Assembly: GCA_030655715.1 (NCBI GenBank)
Contig: JAUSPR010000239.1
Span: 1 to 8,796, forward strand
DNA from: Thermoplasmata archaeon
GTDB lineage: Archaea > Thermoplasmatota > Thermoplasmata > SG8-5
DNA length: 8,796 nt
Direction: 5' to 3'
Under the pieces are notes generated by a model that was not told the DNA's origin, searched no databases, and saw nothing but the letters and a program-made list of their open reading frames with translations. Numbering within the stretch: the stretch's first letter is position 1; each line of letters starts with the position of its first letter. The position numbers and the translations under genes are program-made. Below are positions 6,101 to 8,796 of this stretch, one piece after another.

Positions 6101-8796
6101 TCCGTGTGTTCAGGACCGACCGCACGACCTCCGAAGGCGGTTATGAAAACTGCAGTAGATGGTATGGGAACGTCCCCATATCTCTCAACTTAGCGGGGGC
6201 CTCAGTATATTATCAAGACCCCTCCCCTGTACAGAACAAGATTAATTGGTATGTTATTCAATCAACCGATATAAACATGTATTACTCGGAGGAAATCGGA
6301 ATTATGGCTGACTTCACGCCGCCTGTTATAACACATACAAACATGACATACTGGGCAGCATCCCAGGTTCCGATTCAGGCAAATATCACCGATGCGGTCG
6401 GAATACAGAGCGCGACTTTATTCTATAAGAAAGCCGGCGCAGGCGCATACACGTCCAAACCAATGGATTTAATCTCCGGCTCAAACCAGAGCGGCGACTG
6501 GAAGACATGGATTCCTGTTGATTTCAGCCAGCCACAGGTCACCTACGAATATTATCTCAATGTTACGGATGGAACCTTTTATTCTCTATGGGGCGGGCCA
6601 GGCAATCCTATAACATTGGACGTAGAGCCATCTCCGGATGAGCCATACCCGATCTACGGTTACGTATACTGGAACTCTACAATCCCGACACCCGTGGCGA
6701 ATGCTGCTGTCTATGTGGAATGGATGAACAAGAACGGAACAATAATCAACGAACCTGGAGCATTCCCATACACAACAAACGCTTTTGGCCAGTATTCAAT
6801 TGATATGCTCGATTATGATTCCAATTCCTTAATCTGGGCCAATGCGACCATCACCATTGCCGGGACAGTACACTGGGGCTATAATCAGACCCAAGTTGTC
6901 ATCAACCCTGATAATTCTAATATTGGCGGAGAGCGTGTGGACATTTACCTTGAAGCTCCGTTACTTGAAATCAATAAGACCGCGCCTGCCTCGGCCAACC
7001 CTGGGCAGAACATAAATTATACGATAACTGTAACCAATATCGGTAATACCACCGCCTTCAACGTCAACGTGACTGAAACATATCCTCCAGAAGTTACTTA
7101 CATTACAGCAACCCCGTTGCCAACCTTTGGGAACGATACATGGACCTTCCCAACGATTCCGCATCTGATTCCTGGGGCATCATTCTCTATTGATATAACC
7201 GTCACCATTAATCCATCTGCCCTGGTTGGCTCGACCATAACCAACTATGCGAACGCAACCTGGACCAATACAACCGGCGAAAACTGGGGTACGGTCGAGG
7301 CCTGGGCCAATACGACGATTGGAGCTGCCATGCTCAATATTACAAAATGGGCGCCGACATATGCCAACCCGGGTGAAACAATATCATACTGGCTCAATTA
7401 TTCGAACGTGGGTACCGAATGGGCTTACAATGTGGTAATCACGGAAACTTATCTCCTCGGCATATCATTCGTCAGTTCAATTCCCGCACCGACAATTCCG
7501 AACAATGTCTGGATGATACCTCTCATGGCTCCATATTCTTCGAATTCGATTCAAATATTCGTAACAGTGAACGCTAATGCAACTGGCGACCTGATGAACC
7601 AGGCCAATATCACCGGTCCGGGATTGAACACCGAATGGGCGTTCGCAAACACAACGGTTCAAAACCCGGAGATGACCGTGGACAAGACTGCACCAGCAAC
7701 TGCCAATTCCGGCGAGACAATCACTTATCAGATTGACTATCAGAACATTGGTACCGACTGGGCATATAGTATTATGATTACTGAATCCTATCCCGTGGGT
7801 GTCACATTCATAAGCTCTATTCCGGCTCCGACTGTCTGGCCGAATGTCTGGTTGATAGGTGCACTTGCACCCGGTGCCAGCGGCACGATATTCATCGATG
7901 TTCAAATCAATGCAGGAGTTTCTGGTACACTGACAAACCTGGTTGACCTGGATTACGAGAACGGCATCGGCACAACCATGCCGACTGAATCCGATTCCGC
8001 TATTACGGTTGTCGCGGACCCGCTGATGTACATTGAGAAGACCGCCCCTGCGACTGCAAACTCCGGCGAAATTATTACCTATACTATTTATTATGAAAAT
8101 GTAGGCAATGCATGGGCTTACAATATCAACATCACGGAATCATATCCTGCAAGTATTACCTTCGGAAGCGCGATTCCGGCACCAACATTCAGCAATAATG
8201 TCTGGATAATCCCTGTTCTGGGACCTGGAGCGTTTGGTACCATCCTAATCGACGTGACAATCAACCCGACCGCAACCGGAACGCTGACCAACTTTGTATC
8301 CTTGGCCTATCAGAACGAGGACGGTCGAAATCTCGTTCCGGTCACTGACACGGCACAGACCGTTATCAGAGACCCGAATGTGAACATTGACAAGACCGGA
8401 CCGACAAGCGCCAACACTGGCGAGATTATTGCTTACTGGCTCAATTACTCCAATACTGGAACCGGGTGGGCCTACAACATCAACATCACTGAAACCTATC
8501 CCGTGGATGTAACCTATCTCAGTGCTATTCCGGCACCAACATTCAGCAACAATGTTTGGATAATACCGTCCCTCGGACCTGGAGCAAGCGGTTCCATCCT
8601 TGTTACGGTCCAGATAGACATGGGTGCCAGCAGCCCGCAGACCAATCTTGTGACGCTCGATTACGAGGATGCGGCCGGCGAGGACCAGGACCAGGAATCC
8701 GATACTGTCATTACAGTGATTAACGATCCATTGATGATAATAGCGAAGGATGGTCCAGCAACTGCAAATCCTGACCAGGACATTATATACGCGATA
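3130..8796 (+). CDS. Giant membrane-anchored surface protein: five zinc ribbons, one TM helix, CBM9-like domains, DUF11 repeats (3'-partial)
   Basis: One stop-free frame of 1,889 codons runs from ATG 3130 (GGTGA 5 nt upstream) to the window edge. Residues 1-300 are predicted cytoplasmic: five four-Cys zinc ribbons (Cys 19-36, 67-84, 163-180, 190-207, 257-274) joined by Asp/Glu-rich linkers. A single hydrophobic helix spans about 304-325, preceded by a Lys/Arg stretch, which orients the N-terminus inside. The exterior holds two CBM9/DOMON-like domains (about 331-500 and 615-845), a spacer between them, a beta-sandwich (about 873-950), FN3-like (961-1060), Ig-like (1061-1168) and PIYG carboxypeptidase-regulatory-like (1174-1276) modules, then DUF11 repeats from 1278 onward. 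About 30 sequons lie outside and one inside. A role in surface attachment or glycan binding with a cytoplasmic contact through the zinc ribbons is inferred. No signal peptide precedes the ribbons, so the helix would act as a signal anchor. The family as a whole was not recognised. Confidence 0.95.
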   Translation, partial: MSKKNLENQGDGGGRTMQCPVCGEGNAPDAAVCIGCSFTFEADNQGKASPNIEESPIGDSETGSILCDECGAELPVGTDVCFICGAEMNVPETETTTIESQPEPGQSDEDWDPGVVGGDIVPSTEETPELEIPEEEMSQESDISDSELPLPEKIPLGENQFHCPSCMIPISIGTSKCTECWVQIPEMIRCPKCEYVIPLSSESCPECFAKLKDGIIIDDEPEMEEPYIQEEPLDELMPQEDTEEFIEEITEVYGVECPFCNAIANVSDDICPECGMPLIEEDETEKKLAPTYKTQKPEHDWYRIIAIGVVVILLVSGILPFAIPLPGVDRAQIRIDGAFGDWDQVTGLNDSVLSTMNPNVDIINYKMLSDSYNLYIYIQVQGEAFGDFEGNTARMFLDTDQNATTGYKIMGIGADYQIRVFGHDGVVESSSCLKFDNSRPQNDFNGFVSSCPSVPHTAQTVEDSDKFEVRVDLIDIDVSATDQITGVFYMADSFGESDYSDTPLTNLGSLLFIKQSSLVPASGILTGSSAMALSLEMKAIGPTFSIVSMAVPDCSGAYTATMNNGDVQFVNLTTSAATLGSGTLMVREAASANFDVPGVDIVIIGQGAYAYANAAPVLVTIDGAFADWVGKGLPLGDPQDDQLAKNGIDAIGDTSLDMLSQTTAVEDNKLNILVETSGEIFAGMWVPEIEETYVDTVTEETRSTDQPQSSDYTYTQPEVSRTRAPDIQRPTVKPVKSGEGAVKVFIDADGDTSTGYWFDGIGADYLLEAKGQDGKVTQTTLSSFSGLDRNVEEWTIQTVDALGASSGSRVEIAVPYSIFGTDVLNNATAKIQLVDWNMNGDKSDISAWDIFETGTRRGTRADSPPHMIIGKLTYDGSTLVHGETVVARDTDSNELATFITYTDPLATGSSYAFNFLGAEGSTIDLYGTNGTSYGTTSVVYPASNSIVVAPVMTMSSSSGYAPTNFNVKNLAPSGTDVINLTWTHPSNPSYFRVFRTDRTTSEGGYENCSRWYGNVPISLNLAGASVYYQDPSPVQNKINWYVIQSTDINMYYSEEIGIMADFTPPVITHTNMTYWAASQVPIQANITDAVGIQSATLFYKKAGAGAYTSKPMDLISGSNQSGDWKTWIPVDFSQPQVTYEYYLNVTDGTFYSLWGGPGNPITLDVEPSPDEPYPIYGYVYWNSTIPTPVANAAVYVEWMNKNGTIINEPGAFPYTTNAFGQYSIDMLDYDSNSLIWANATITIAGTVHWGYNQTQVVINPDNSNIGGERVDIYLEAPLLEINKTAPASANPGQNINYTITVTNIGNTTAFNVNVTETYPPEVTYITATPLPTFGNDTWTFPTIPHLIPGASFSIDITVTINPSALVGSTITNYANATWTNTTGENWGTVEAWANTTIGAAMLNITKWAPTYANPGETISYWLNYSNVGTEWAYNVVITETYLLGISFVSSIPAPTIPNNVWMIPLMAPYSSNSIQIFVTVNANATGDLMNQANITGPGLNTEWAFANTTVQNPEMTVDKTAPATANSGETITYQIDYQNIGTDWAYSIMITESYPVGVTFISSIPAPTVWPNVWLIGALAPGASGTIFIDVQINAGVSGTLTNLVDLDYENGIGTTMPTESDSAITVVADPLMYIEKTAPATANSGEIITYTIYYENVGNAWAYNINITESYPASITFGSAIPAPTFSNNVWIIPVLGPGAFGTILIDVTINPTATGTLTNFVSLAYQNEDGRNLVPVTDTAQTVIRDPNVNIDKTGPTSANTGEIIAYWLNYSNTGTGWAYNINITETYPVDVTYLSAIPAPTFSNNVWIIPSLGPGASGSILVTVQIDMGASSPQTNLVTLDYEDAAGEDQDQESDTVITVINDPLMIIAKDGPATANPDQDIIYAI
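3184..3951 (+). repeat. Region encoding five zinc ribbons with invariant CX2C-X10-CX2C spacing
   Basis: The five ribbons use Cys 19/22/33/36, 67/70/81/84, 163/166/177/180, 190/193/204/207 and 257/260/271/274. All have two residues inside each Cys pair and exactly ten between pairs. Ribbons 3 and 4 are only nine residues apart, like the double zinc ribbon family; the others are separated by long acidic linkers (about 85-162 and 208-256). CPxC(G) knuckles such as CPVCG and CPECG are typical of rubredoxin-like zinc ribbons. They probably bind one Zn each and mediate protein or nucleic-acid contacts in the cytoplasm. All twenty cysteines are present, so none appears degenerate. Confidence 0.88.
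4033..4107 (+). other. Single transmembrane helix (signal anchor) of the giant protein
   Basis: The codons encode YRIIAIGVVVILLVSGIL and continue with a Pro-containing hydrophobic end up to about residue 325. It is the only long hydrophobic stretch in the 1,889 codons present. The preceding 20 residues contain several Lys plus an Arg, and the following region is neutral to acidic, which by the positive-inside rule puts the zinc ribbons in the cytoplasm and the rest outside. Confidence 0.9.
4120..5670 (+). repeat. Duplicated CBM9/DOMON-like domains
   Basis: Copy 1 starts with IDGAFGDW (codon 4132) and copy 2 with IDGAFADW (codon 4990). Each later has a Dx(D)-rich turn followed by TGY and GIGADY: FLDTDQNATTGY (codon 4315) and FIDADGDTSTGY (codon 5362). 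From the Phe onward, 34 residues align without gaps and 16 are identical. This pattern is typical of CBM9-like/DOMON-like beta-sandwiches, which bind sugars or haem. The Asp-rich turn may bind calcium. A spacer beta domain (about 4669-4974) separates the copies, and copy 2 has a ~55-residue insertion. The ligand cannot be told from sequence. Confidence 0.75.
6961..8796 (+). repeat. DUF11-type repeat array, six units, last one cut by the window edge
   Basis: Each unit opens with a K(T/W/D)xPxxAN(P/S/T)G-like start and has NxGt and ITE(T/S)Y motifs. The opening Lys codons are at 6976, 7345, 7684, 8038, 8392 and 8746, giving periods of 123, 113, 118, 118 and 118 residues. Unit 1 has the classic DUF11 form (NYTITVTNIGNTTAFNVNVT). 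Units 2-5 share a divergent form with WAYN and IPAPT...VW motifs. DUF11 modules are Ig-fold stalk or adhesion repeats of prokaryotic surface proteins, often in long arrays. The constant period and the open frame indicate more units beyond the window. Confidence 0.88.

Noticed and set aside
7477..7905. Minus-strand open frame of 142 codons opposite the DUF11 repeats
   Set aside because: It is antisense to a clear coding repeat, with Cys/Arg-rich composition typical of shadow frames and no recognisable domain.
6961..8796. CRISPR array or tandem DNA satellite because of the regular 354-nt period
   Set aside because: The period is that of a protein repeat in an open frame; most of the DNA is diverged and there are no short repeats with unique spacers.

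Overview
The window reads as a piece of archaeal chromosome, probably a euryarchaeon of the Thermoplasmata/Thermoplasmatota type. The reasons are a TATA-like box with an A-rich upstream element, a GGTGA Shine-Dalgarno 5 nt before a start codon, T-rich termination sequence, giant sequon-rich surface proteins built from beta-sandwich modules, and multi-copy zinc ribbons of the sort common in archaeal proteins. The lineage is an inference; no rRNA or other marker gene lies in the window.

Layout. Positions 1-2910 (+) hold the 3' part of a very large secreted, acidic, Trp-rich, heavily sequon-bearing surface protein; its 5' end is outside the window. Positions 2911-3129 are the only intergenic gap. 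It contains a GAAA-tetraloop hairpin followed by a tandemly repeated T-rich tract (probable terminator), two candidate TATA boxes, and a leader of roughly 90-120 nt that can fold and that contains a small overlapping ORF. Positions 3130-8796 (+) are one uninterrupted frame of 1,889 codons still open at the right edge. No genes were found on the minus strand.

The second protein is the more unusual. About 300 N-terminal residues carry five four-Cys zinc ribbons, every one spaced CX2C-X10-CX2C, separated by acidic linkers. One membrane helix follows, then more than 1,560 residues of predicted exterior: two CBM9/DOMON-like domains, a beta-sandwich, FN3-like, Ig-like and carboxypeptidase-regulatory-like modules, and an array of at least six DUF11-type repeats. 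N-glycosylation sequons are about 30 outside versus 1 inside, which fits this topology.

The two genes share a central FN3-like / Ig-like / PIYG-module cassette, are co-oriented, and probably belong to one family of cell-surface proteins. They differ sharply in codon choice (the first uses AAC for nearly all Asn), suggesting the first is much more highly expressed. The terminator and promoter signals between them suggest separate transcription. A cooperative role, such as cell-envelope structure, adhesion or glycan binding, is inferred only from domain content.
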